The position numbers were made by a program, and so were the translations under genes. Below the pieces are notes generated by a model that was not told the DNA's origin, did no database searches, and saw nothing but the letters and a program-made list of their open reading frames with translations. From positions 1 to 15,158 of the forward strand of contig CAYQZW010000035.1 in NCBI GenBank assembly GCA_964422065.1: a DNA stretch of 15,158 nt. The letters are read 5' to 3'. This document shows, piece after piece, positions 6,471 to 13,296 of this stretch (position 1 is its first letter; each line of letters begins with the position of its first letter). This stretch comes from S141-55 sp964422065 (GTDB lineage: Bacteria; Hydrothermota; Hydrothermia; WGAB01).

Positions 6471-8738
6471 ATGAAGATTACAAAAGAGATGGCCCTGGAG
6501 TACCACTCCAAGGGCAGACCAGGCAAGATTGAAGTGGTCCTGACCAAGCCCTGTACGACCCAATTGGATCTGTCATTGGCTTATACGCCGGGGGTGGCAG
6601 AACCGGTTCGGGAGATCGAGAAGAATCCCGACCGGGCTTATCGGTATACGGCCAAGGGGAACCTGGTCGCCGTGATCTCCAACGGCACCGCGGTCCTTGG
6701 CCTGGGGGACGTCGGGGCTTTGGCAGGCAAACCCGTCATGGAAGGCAAAGGCGTCCTCTTTAAGCGGTTCGCCGATATTGACGTCTTTGACATTGAAATC
6801 AACGAGAAGGATCCGGAGAAACTCGTGGAGATCATCGCCGCCCTGGAGCCGACCTTCGGGGGGATCAATCTGGAAGACATTAAAGCGCCGGAATGCTTCT
6901 ATGTGGAAGAGGAACTCAAAAAGCGCTTGGAAATCCCGGTGTTCCATGACGACCAACACGGGACCGCCATCATTTCCGGCGCCGGCCTCCTCAACGCTTT
7001 AGAACTCGTCGGCAAGAAGATTGACGAGATTCGCGTAGTGATCAGTGGAGCCGGGGCCTCGGCCATCGCGTGTGCGAAGTTCTACATCCAACTCGGCGTG
7101 AAGAAGGAAAACATCATGATGGTGGACAGCAAGGGGGTCATCTACAAGGGCCGGAAAGAGCGGATGAATCCGTACAAAGAGCAGTTCGCGGTAGAGACCG
7201 ATAAGCGGACGCTGGCCGAGGCACTGGAAGGGGCGGATGTCTTTCTGGGGTTATCTGTGGGTGGCCTGGTCACCAAAGAGATGGTCAAACGGATGGCAGA
7301 CCGGCCCATCATCTTTGCGTTGGCGAATCCGGTCCCAGAAATCTCATACGAAGACGCCAAAGAGGCGCGTCCGGACGCGATCGTCGCGACGGGCCGATCC
7401 GACTACCCCAACCAGGTCAACAATGTCTTAGGGTTCCCCTTCATTTTCCGTGGGGCGTTGGATGTTGGAGCCAAGGCCATCAACGAGGAGATGAAGCTGG
7501 CCGCCGCGAAAGCCCTTGCAGCGTTGGCGAAAGAAGATGTGCCGGATTCGGTTTTGAAGGCCTACGGCCTGGAATCCCTCAAGTTCGGGCCCGACTACAT
7601 CATCCCGAAGCCCCTGGACCCCCGCGTCTTGCTCTGGGAGGCGCCCGCGGTGGCCAAAGCGGCGATGGAAACCGGGGTCGCCCGGTACCACATTGACCTG
7701 GATGAGTACCGTGAACGGCTTGAGGCCAAGTTGGGCAGGTCCCGGGAAGTCATGCGCATCATCATCAATAAGGCCAAGGCCAACCCCAAACGTGTGGTGT
7801 ATTCGGAAGGGGAGGAATCCAAGATCATCCGCGCGGCTCACCTGGTCAAAGAAGAGGGGATCGGCGAGCCGATCCTCATCGGGCGCCCGGAGGTGATCCA
7901 GCAGAAGATTGAGGAACTCGGGCTGAACTTCCAGCCGCAGATTGTGCATCCACAGGATTACCCGCGGTTTGAGGAGTATGTGCAAAAGTTTTACGAACTC
8001 CGCCAACGGAAGGGCATCACTTTAAGTGAGGCCCGAAACCTCATGCAAGTGCCGAATTACTTCGGTCCGATGATGGTCTACATGGGGGACGCCGATGCGT
8101 ACGTGTCCGGCCTGACCTATCACTACCCCGATGTCTTACGGCCGGCGTTGCAGATCATCAAGACCCGGCCTGGAGTCTCCAGGGTTGCAGGCCTTTACAT
8201 GATGGTGCTGAAGGACCGGGTGTTGTTCTTCACCGATGCGACAGTGAACATTGAGCCGACAGCCGAGGACCTTGCGGAGATCGCGATCCTGGCCGCCGAA
8301 TTGGCCAAGAAGTTTGATATTGAGCCCCGGATCGCGATGCTTTCCTTCTCCAATTTCGGGAGTGTGCGGCATCCGCTGTCGGAGAAAGTCCGTCGGGCTG
8401 TGGAGATCGTCCGGCAACGTCGTCCAGACCTCCAGGTCGATGGCGAGATGCAGGCAGATACCGCGGTTGTGCCGGAGATTGTGGAGCAGAACTATCCCTT
8501 CTCCCGGGTCAAAGATGCGAATGTCCTGGTCTTCCCCGATTTAGAGGCTGCGAACGTCTCCTACAAACTGCTGGCGCGTTTGGGCGGGGCGGAGGCCATT
8601 GGCCCCATCCTGATGGGCATGGGCAAGGCTGTCCACGTCCTCCAAATGGGCGATGAAGTCAAGGACATCGTGAACATTACGGCGATTGCCGTGGTGGACG
8701 CCCAGGAACTGGAGGCCATGGCCCAGAAGAAAGGATAA
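6471..8738 (+). CDS. maeB: Malic enzyme with C-terminal phosphotransacetylase-like domain (MaeB type)
   Basis: It converts malate to pyruvate and CO2 with reduction of NAD(P), linking the TCA cycle to pyruvate and NADPH supply. The 755 residues match the long MaeB form (E. coli 759). The N-terminal malic domain shows AYTPGVAEPV near residue 40, metal-site residues in NLEDIKAPE and HDDQHGTAI. A Rossmann segment, VVISGAGASAIACAKF, lies around residues 188-203. From about residue 430 a PTA-like domain follows (YSEGEESKIIRAA; near the end AEAIGPILMGMGKAVHVLQ). In E. coli MaeB this domain is regulatory, binding acetyl-CoA, and is not an active transacetylase; that is assumed here. Cofactor preference cannot be read safely. 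It has its own promoter after pyrF and converges on lptD. Confidence 0.97.
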   Translation: MKITKEMALEYHSKGRPGKIEVVLTKPCTTQLDLSLAYTPGVAEPVREIEKNPDRAYRYTAKGNLVAVISNGTAVLGLGDVGALAGKPVMEGKGVLFKRFADIDVFDIEINEKDPEKLVEIIAALEPTFGGINLEDIKAPECFYVEEELKKRLEIPVFHDDQHGTAIISGAGLLNALELVGKKIDEIRVVISGAGASAIACAKFYIQLGVKKENIMMVDSKGVIYKGRKERMNPYKEQFAVETDKRTLAEALEGADVFLGLSVGGLVTKEMVKRMADRPIIFALANPVPEISYEDAKEARPDAIVATGRSDYPNQVNNVLGFPFIFRGALDVGAKAINEEMKLAAAKALAALAKEDVPDSVLKAYGLESLKFGPDYIIPKPLDPRVLLWEAPAVAKAAMETGVARYHIDLDEYRERLEAKLGRSREVMRIIINKAKANPKRVVYSEGEESKIIRAAHLVKEEGIGEPILIGRPEVIQQKIEELGLNFQPQIVHPQDYPRFEEYVQKFYELRQRKGITLSEARNLMQVPNYFGPMMVYMGDADAYVSGLTYHYPDVLRPALQIIKTRPGVSRVAGLYMMVLKDRVLFFTDATVNIEPTAEDLAEIAILAAELAKKFDIEPRIAMLSFSNFGSVRHPLSEKVRRAVEIVRQRRPDLQVDGEMQADTAVVPEIVEQNYPFSRVKDANVLVFPDLEAANVSYKLLARLGGAEAIGPILMGMGKAVHVLQMGDEVKDIVNITAIAVVDAQELEAMAQKKG

Positions 8739-8799
8739 CCCTCAGGGTCTTCCCGGAAAGACATTCGACATACCGATTGGCCATTCGGGAAAGCCTCTC
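8739..8799. other. Convergent maeB/lptD junction with weak symmetrical elements
   Basis: The 61-base gap holds an imperfect 16-bp palindrome (8773-8788, CCGA...TCGG around TGGCCA) and a wider pair TTCCCG (8750-8755) / CGGGAA (8786-8791). Neither is followed by a T-tract on either strand, so no intrinsic terminator is claimed. Confidence 0.3.
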
Positions 8800-10839
8800 T
8801 TAAGGCAGGATGGCCTCTATGGTGGACCGTTGCAGTTTGATATCTGGCAGGGCGGTGATCCAGATCTTGAAGTCGTAAATCCAGACCCCACCAAAGGTGG
8901 ACCATCGGAAGGATGCCCGGAAGCAGTGGAGGTCCCGTTCCAAACTCAGGCTTTGGTCAATCATCTCGTGGGTCACGAAGTTGTAACCGGTTTGATACGA
9001 CACCCGCCAGTTCTTTGTCACGTTGCCGGAAAAGGAGAGGGTGAGGTAGTTGCGCATGGGCTCCTTTCGATAGGTGTGATTGACCGTGAGACTCCAACGT
9101 AGCGGGCGGGCGGACACGGTATCTACAGAGTCTGAGGCCATGTCCTGCAGCGCAAAACTCCAGTGGGCAGAAGTGGTCACCTCCAGGCTGGCCCACTGAC
9201 GGGTCTCCGGGTCGTACTGGGTATTGCCTCGGACCGTGACCTTGGAGCCGGGGAACAGTTGGGCACTCACTGTGATCGGTGTGATCTTACGGGTGTTTTC
9301 GTCAAATTCGTAAGAGAACTGAAGGGTGGAGGTGAGGAAGGAAACCCGACGTTCCTGGTCTCCCCATTTGACCTTTGCCTGATATTCGTTGGAGAGTGAG
9401 AAGGTGCCTTGATGTGTCCCTTTGCCGTCCAGGGAGGGCCATCCGCGTGCATCAATTTTTGGGCGAAAGGAGTACGTCAAAGAAGGCCTCAGGATTTGTA
9501 GGAACCGTTCGATCGGGCCGATTCCAAACTTGGAGAGACCATACAAGACCGTGGTGATGGAGGTCTGGAATGTGGGCGTGAGGCGTGTGGGGTACGGGGT
9601 GCCCAAGGAGTCGTGGTCGTATACCGCTGCGGTCCAGGAAAGTTTGGGGTTGACCTGGAAATACCGGAACAGACGCCAGGGTATCTGAAGGTTGCCCGTA
9701 TTTTGGGCGTGCCAGCGGTAGACCGACGTATCTTGGGTCAGACGGCGTTCAAAGAGGTTCTGTAAGGTGACTTGTGCGGGGCCGAAAGCGAGGTTGAAGA
9801 AGTTGAGGCTCCACCGAGGAAGGGTTCGGGCAAAGGTATTCCGCACCAGATCCCGCCGTTCTTCGGCGACCCATCCCATGGACACGGTCTTCCAGGTCTT
9901 GGTATAAGAAAAGTAGGAGACCAATTCCGTTTGGAGCCATTGCTCTTTGTCCTCGGAGTAATCGTAGATGTAGTTTTTGTCGGAGACGTAGGAGACTTTG
10001 GCGACAATACGGCTCCTGTGCCCCAGGTCCTGGGTGTGATTTCCGAATATGGACCATCTCCGTCTCCTGGGGGAGAGTTCTTCGGCCCAACTCGCGGTCC
10101 ACCGGCCTTCCAGGACCCCATAGAGTTTGTACGGGAGGGTCAGGGAGAGCCGTGGCCCCCGCTTCTCAATCAGGTCCAGCGATACCGTCAGGTCCATGAA
10201 GTTGTTGATGGCCCAGTAATAGGCGAGGTTACGGATGTAAAAGCCATCTTGGCTCTGCCGACCATAGCGGGGGGTGAGGAAGCCAGATTTCCGTTTATTG
10301 GCCACAGGGAAGTACCAAAACGGCAGTTCCAGGATTGGGATCCCCATGATCTTGAAAATCACGGGCGATGCAACGGCCATGTCGCCTTCGATCACCCGCA
10401 TTTTTGGGGAATAGAAGACATAGTGGGGCGAGTCTTTGTCACACGTGGTGAAGGTCCCTTCCTGAATGATGACTTCATGGGGCCCGGTTCGGTAAAACCG
10501 GCGCCCAAACACGTATCCTTTTTCGATGTGGGTTCGACTGTCGAAAGAGATGCCGTGCTCGGTCTCGATGTTGTAAAACAGGGAATCGCCACGCAAGGTG
10601 TCTTTTTTGCCGATGACCAATACAAAGCCTTGATAGGCACGGAGTTTCTTTTTTTGTGTCCAGTAGAGGATCGAATCGGCCCAGAGTTGGGTTCGGCCCG
10701 ATTGCACAAAAGCAGAATCCTGGAGGATGACCACGTTTTGTGGGCGATGGTAGGTGATGGACCGGGCACGGAACTGGACAGGGGCCGTAAGGAGTATGAG
10801 AAAGAAAAGCGCCATAGGGCATAAAATTAAGGGGCTCAT
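8800..10839 (-). CDS. lptD: LPS-assembly outer membrane protein LptD
   Basis: LptD is the outer-membrane barrel that, plugged by LptE, inserts lipopolysaccharide into the outer leaflet. The 679-residue protein starts with a hydrophobic signal sequence (PLILCPMALFFLILLTAPV). Next comes an OstA/LptA-like beta-jellyroll (about residues 28-130, with repeats such as TQLWADSILYWTQKKKLRAY), then the conserved barrel entry (GDMAVASPVIFKIMGIPILELPFWYFPVANKRKSGFLTPRYG, split over residues about 153-194). A long beta-rich barrel runs to the end. Apart from C7 in the signal, C133 (TFTTCDKD) and C639 (DLHCFRASFRW) match the positions of E. coli C173 and C725. The ATG at 10839 lacks a ribosome site; an in-frame ATG at 10815 is an alternative and would still leave a signal peptide. 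It is divergent from tsaE. Confidence 0.95.
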   Translation of the reverse strand: MSPLILCPMALFFLILLTAPVQFRARSITYHRPQNVVILQDSAFVQSGRTQLWADSILYWTQKKKLRAYQGFVLVIGKKDTLRGDSLFYNIETEHGISFDSRTHIEKGYVFGRRFYRTGPHEVIIQEGTFTTCDKDSPHYVFYSPKMRVIEGDMAVASPVIFKIMGIPILELPFWYFPVANKRKSGFLTPRYGRQSQDGFYIRNLAYYWAINNFMDLTVSLDLIEKRGPRLSLTLPYKLYGVLEGRWTASWAEELSPRRRRWSIFGNHTQDLGHRSRIVAKVSYVSDKNYIYDYSEDKEQWLQTELVSYFSYTKTWKTVSMGWVAEERRDLVRNTFARTLPRWSLNFFNLAFGPAQVTLQNLFERRLTQDTSVYRWHAQNTGNLQIPWRLFRYFQVNPKLSWTAAVYDHDSLGTPYPTRLTPTFQTSITTVLYGLSKFGIGPIERFLQILRPSLTYSFRPKIDARGWPSLDGKGTHQGTFSLSNEYQAKVKWGDQERRVSFLTSTLQFSYEFDENTRKITPITVSAQLFPGSKVTVRGNTQYDPETRQWASLEVTTSAHWSFALQDMASDSVDTVSARPLRWSLTVNHTYRKEPMRNYLTLSFSGNVTKNWRVSYQTGYNFVTHEMIDQSLSLERDLHCFRASFRWSTFGGVWIYDFKIWITALPDIKLQRSTIEAILP

Positions 10840-10852
10840 GAAGGGCCGTCAA
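10824..10852 (-). promoter_or_regulatory. Possible lptD promoter inside tsaE
   Basis: On the minus strand TTGACG (10847-10852, 5 of 6) is followed after 17 bases by TAATTT (10824-10829, 3 of 6). It spans the first ATG of lptD, so if real it would give a very short or leaderless message starting near the second ATG at 10815. The -10 match is poor. Confidence 0.3.
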
Positions 10853-11335
10853 GCCATTCAATACACCAGCCACGCGGAACATGAGACCCTCGCCCTCGGG
10901 GAAGCCCTGGCTCAATACCTCAAGCCTCCCATGACCATCGCATTGTTCGGCCCTTTGGGCAGTGGCAAAACCGTTTTTGTGCGCGGGATCGCCCGTGGAC
11001 TGGGGATCTCCAGGGTTCGAAGCCCCAGTTTCCTCATCATGCTCAAATATCCTGGAAAGGAACAACCCCTCTACCATCTGGACCTTTATCGGCTGGAGGA
11101 CTGGGAGGAGCTGATCCACTTGGGCATTCTGGAAGTCTTTGAGTATGGCCTGGTTGCCGTGGAATGGGCGGACCGGATCCTCGATCTCCTTCCCCCAGAC
11201 CGCATTGAGGTTCGTTTGGACTTCTTCAACCGAGGCCGCAGGCTCTCTCTCCAGGCAACTGGCCCGCGTTCCAGCCAGGTGATCCAGGCCCTGGTCAACC
11301 AGATCACTCCCCGTTTACGATCTCGAAATCCCTGA
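10838..11335 (+). CDS. tsaE: tRNA threonylcarbamoyladenosine biosynthesis ATPase TsaE
   Basis: TsaE is the P-loop ATPase that works with TsaB and TsaD to make N6-threonylcarbamoyladenosine at position 37 of ANN-decoding tRNAs. The 165-residue protein has the Walker A loop at residues 38-45 (GPLGSGKT), the SPSF variant of the SPTF motif, HLDLYRLEDWEEL, and VAVEWADRI. The frame is open back to an ATG at 10754, but the extra 28 residues resemble nothing in the family. The ATG at 10838, preceded by a modest AAGGGG, gives the usual length and the usual start before the S-x-x-E-T-L segment (SHAEHETLALGEALA). The start codon shares CATG with the lptD start on the other strand. The 3' end overlaps birA by 32 bp in convergent orientation. 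tsaB, often adjacent, is not here. Confidence 0.94.
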   Translation: MKGRQAIQYTSHAEHETLALGEALAQYLKPPMTIALFGPLGSGKTVFVRGIARGLGISRVRSPSFLIMLKYPGKEQPLYHLDLYRLEDWEELIHLGILEVFEYGLVAVEWADRILDLLPPDRIEVRLDFFNRGRRLSLQATGPRSSQVIQALVNQITPRLRSRNP

Positions 11336-12023
11336 GAAACGCCAGGGACAGGGCTTGTTCTCCTTCTGTCCCTGTAAGGACCATGTGAAAGTCCGGGGTA
11401 ACTCCCTTCAACACACCTTGAACCCGGCGATTACTGCACGTAACTGCTACACGCTGTCCCTTTCCAAAGAGCCAGGCATTGACGTTGGGAAGCCAGGTTT
11501 GGTGTGAGGGAGGGGAGTGGACAAATTCCCAGAGCCTCATAGCGATTCCGGGGTAGATAGATTCGTGGGTAATCCGATTCCCCAAGACCTGGAGGAGGGA
11601 AATCGCGGTTTCTGAGAGGGGCGCAGGGAAGGTAGAGACGTTGGTGTTGAGTCCAATGCCTGCAATTGCACAGTTTCGTCGAATCTCAATTAAAATCCCC
11701 CCTAATTTCTTGCCATAGAGGACGATGTCGTTGGGGAGTTTGAGGAGGATGGGGAGGTCAGTGAGCCCTCGAAGAGTCTTGACGGTCACATATGCGGTCC
11801 AGAGACCCAGACCGGATAGATGCTCGGCTGGGACCGGCCCCAGGGCCACGGAAAACCAGAGTCCACCCTCGGGGGAGAACCAGGTATGAGCTCCGCGTCC
11901 CCGGCCACGCGTCTGTCGCACAGCCAGGACAATGAACGGTGGGGTTTGCCCCTGCTCATAGAGTTCCAAGGCGGTGTCGTTGGTGGAAGGGAGTGAGGAA
12001 TATGTGAAGACCGGGATGTCCAT
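11304..12023 (-). CDS. birA: Biotin-[acetyl-CoA-carboxylase] ligase, catalytic type without HTH
   Basis: The enzyme activates biotin to biotinyl-AMP and attaches it to the carboxylase carrier protein. The 239 residues hold the central ligase domain and the small C-terminal SH3-like domain: STND at residues 13-16, the biotin loop QTRGRGRGAHTW at 37-48, LKLPNDIVLYGKKLGGILIE and GIGLNTN. The N-terminal winged helix of E. coli BirA is absent, so it should not be the biotin repressor. The biotin loop deviates from the common GRGRRGRxW (G44, A45 and H46 in place of R, G and R), and KWPND reads KLPND. The start must lie before STND, and only ATG 12023 fits. It has no Shine-Dalgarno sequence and comes 5 bases after the tRNA-Val CCA. 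Its 3' end overlaps tsaE. Confidence 0.93.
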   Translation of the reverse strand: MDIPVFTYSSLPSTNDTALELYEQGQTPPFIVLAVRQTRGRGRGAHTWFSPEGGLWFSVALGPVPAEHLSGLGLWTAYVTVKTLRGLTDLPILLKLPNDIVLYGKKLGGILIEIRRNCAIAGIGLNTNVSTFPAPLSETAISLLQVLGNRITHESIYPGIAMRLWEFVHSPPSHQTWLPNVNAWLFGKGQRVAVTCSNRRVQGVLKGVTPDFHMVLTGTEGEQALSLAFLRDFEIVNGE

Positions 12024-12028
12024 GTTGG

Positions 12029-12105
12029 TGGTGGGCGGTGGAGGACTCGAACCTCCGACCTCTGGTATGTGAAACCAGCGTTCTCACCAGCTGAACTAAC
12101 CGCCC
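12029..12105 (-). tRNA. tRNA-Val, anticodon CAC, CCA encoded
   Basis: On the minus strand the 77 bases fold into a complete cloverleaf. The acceptor stem is GGGCGGT/ACCGCCC (7 of 7), the D stem GTTC/GAAC, the anticodon stem CTGGT/ACCAG around loop TTCACAT (anticodon CAC, reads GTG) and the T stem GGAGG/CCTCC with loop TTCGAGT. Discriminator A and an encoded CCA follow. The CCA ends at 12029, and the birA ATG begins at 12023, so the two are almost certainly on one transcript. Confidence 0.97.
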
Positions 12106-12116
12106 GTGTGCCTACA

Positions 12117-12145
12117 ATTTTAGCCGGCTTGCAGAAAGGATGCAA
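12117..12145 (-). promoter_or_regulatory. Promoter of tRNA-Val and birA
   Basis: On the minus strand TTGCAT (12140-12145, 3 of 6) precedes TAAAAT (12117-12122, 5 of 6) by 17 bases. The predicted start is near 12110, giving a short 5' leader before the mature tRNA end at 12105. It is the only promoter seen for birA. Confidence 0.6.
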
Positions 12146-12160
12146 GAGGCCCAACCGTTT

Positions 12161-12178
12161 CCCCTCTGAAATGAGGGG
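12161..12178. repeat. Inverted repeat CCCCTC-N6-GAGGGG between divergent promoters
   Basis: Perfect 6-bp arms with a TGAAAT centre lie between the tRNA/birA promoter and the legB-type promoter, about 10 bases upstream of the latter's -35. No T-tract follows, so an operator is more likely than a terminator, but chance is possible. The rest of 12106-12282 holds the two promoters and a leader of about 60 bases with no recognised riboswitch. Confidence 0.35.
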
Positions 12179-12188
12179 TGCTGTTTCC

Positions 12189-12217
12189 TTGACTCCCTTT
12201 TAGGGGGTTTCTATAAT
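12189..12217 (+). promoter_or_regulatory. Near-consensus sigma70 promoter of the sugar operon
   Basis: TTGACT (12189-12194, 5 of 6) and TATAAT (12212-12217, 6 of 6) are separated by exactly 17 bases. This is the strongest promoter in the window. The predicted start is near 12224, leaving a leader of about 60 bases before the ATG at 12283. The ribosome site GAGGAG is at 12273-12278. Confidence 0.85.
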
Positions 12218-12282
12218 TGGCATCGTGATTCTGCGCCAGTCAAACGATCCAACGGCTCGAGAGCAAATGTCCGAGGAGTCCC

Positions 12283-13296
12283 ATGCATCTTAAGGGACGA
12301 CGGGTCTTGGTTACTGGGGCCAGCGGCTTCATTGGTTCCCACCTGGTCGAAGCCCTCCTTATCCGTGGGGCATACGTTCGAGCCTTTGTTCGGTATACCT
12401 CCACAGGCGACCTGGGGATGCTCTGGGATCTCCCGGAGAACCTCCGAAATCAGGTGGAAGGGTTCTTTGGGGACCTACGGGACCCAGAGGCCGTCCGACA
12501 GGCCGTGACAGGTGTGGACATTGTGTTCCACTTGGGGGCGGTCATCTCGGTCCCGTACTCCTATCTCCATCCCCGGGAGGTGGTTGAGGTCAACGTTCTG
12601 GGGACCCTGAACGTTCTGCAAGCCGCCCGAACCCTGGACCCCATGCCCCGGATCATTCACGTCTCCTCCTCCGAGGTCTACGGTACGGCCATCCGAACCC
12701 CGATGGATGAAACCCATCCCCGACACGCCCAGTCGCCGTACGCAGCCTCCAAAACCGCTGCCGATGAACTGGCGCGAAGTTTCTTCCACACCTACCGTCT
12801 TCCTGTGACCATTGTCCGGCCCTTCAATACTTACGGTCCACGTCAATCTCCCAGAGCAATCATCATGAGCCTCTTGATCCAGGCCCTGACCCAGGAGGAG
12901 GTCCGGATTGGGAATCTACACCCGGTTCGGGATTTCACGTTCGTTACGGATACCGTGGAGGGGCTCCTGGCGGCAGCAGAGACCGAGACGACGATTGGAG
13001 AGGAGTTCAATCTGGGAACGGGCACAGGCGTCTCGATTCAGGACCTCGTGACCAGGATCGAGCAGATTCTCGGCCGCTCCTTGTCGCTCCGGACAGACCC
13101 GGAACGCGTCCGTCCAGAGACCAGCGAGGTGGATGTCCTCATCTCGGACCCTTCCAAGGCTCGGTCCCTCATCCAATGGCAACCCCGGGTATCGCTGCAC
13201 GAGGGGCTCACCCGCACGCTCCGGTGGCTTCAAGAACGATTGGAAAGACCTGAATGGAGGTTCTGGCTTGAAGGCCGTCATCCTCGCTGGCGGTAA
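12283..13296 (+). CDS. NAD-dependent NDP-sugar 4,6-dehydratase, LegB-like (extended SDR)
   Basis: An extended short-chain dehydrogenase of 337 residues. The NAD-binding loop is G12-x-x-G15-x-x-G18 (VTGASGFIGSHL), the catalytic S128-S-S-E131 (HVSSSEVYG) and Y153-x-x-x-K157 (SPYAASK) follow, then RPFNTYGPRQS. The Ser/Thr-Ser-Glu triad with YxxxK favours a 4,6-dehydratase over a plain C4 epimerase. The overall wording (RAFVRYTSTGDLGML, VDIVFHLGAVISVPYSY, NVLGTLNVLQAAR) resembles LegB-type enzymes, which in Campylobacter act on GDP-GlcNAc in legionaminic acid synthesis. The substrate here is unproven; aminotransferase and synthase genes of that pathway are not in the window. It heads a three-gene operon, and its last 29 bases overlap the nucleotidylyltransferase. 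Confidence 0.88.
   Translation: MHLKGRRVLVTGASGFIGSHLVEALLIRGAYVRAFVRYTSTGDLGMLWDLPENLRNQVEGFFGDLRDPEAVRQAVTGVDIVFHLGAVISVPYSYLHPREVVEVNVLGTLNVLQAARTLDPMPRIIHVSSSEVYGTAIRTPMDETHPRHAQSPYAASKTAADELARSFFHTYRLPVTIVRPFNTYGPRQSPRAIIMSLLIQALTQEEVRIGNLHPVRDFTFVTDTVEGLLAAAETETTIGEEFNLGTGTGVSIQDLVTRIEQILGRSLSLRTDPERVRPETSEVDVLISDPSKARSLIQWQPRVSLHEGLTRTLRWLQERLERPEWRFWLEGRHPRWR
13256..13260 (+). promoter_or_regulatory. Ribosome site that decides the TTG start of the nucleotidylyltransferase
   Basis: GGAGG sits 7 bases before TTG 13268, inside the end of the dehydratase gene. The next protein residues, KAVILAGGKGRR, are the canonical beginning of this enzyme family. Confidence 0.85.

Noticed and set aside
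8739..8799. Bidirectional intrinsic terminator between maeB and lptD
   Set aside because: The inverted repeats are short or widely spaced and lack a T-tract on both strands.
9772..10824. 350-codon open frame on the plus strand opposite lptD
   Set aside because: It is antisense to a clear LptD, has no recognisable domain and a low-complexity composition typical of shadow frames.
10754..10837. 28-residue N-terminal extension of TsaE
   Set aside because: The extension is antisense to the lptD signal region, resembles no TsaE, and the 10838 start gives the usual family length.
12029..12105. tRNA-Val as an integration site for a mobile element
   Set aside because: No integrase gene and no second copy of the tRNA 3' end were seen; flanking genes look like core chromosome.
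13133..13267. 45-residue N-terminal extension of the nucleotidylyltransferase
   Set aside because: It only translates the overlapping dehydratase gene in another frame; the GGAGG-TTG start gives the canonical N-terminus.
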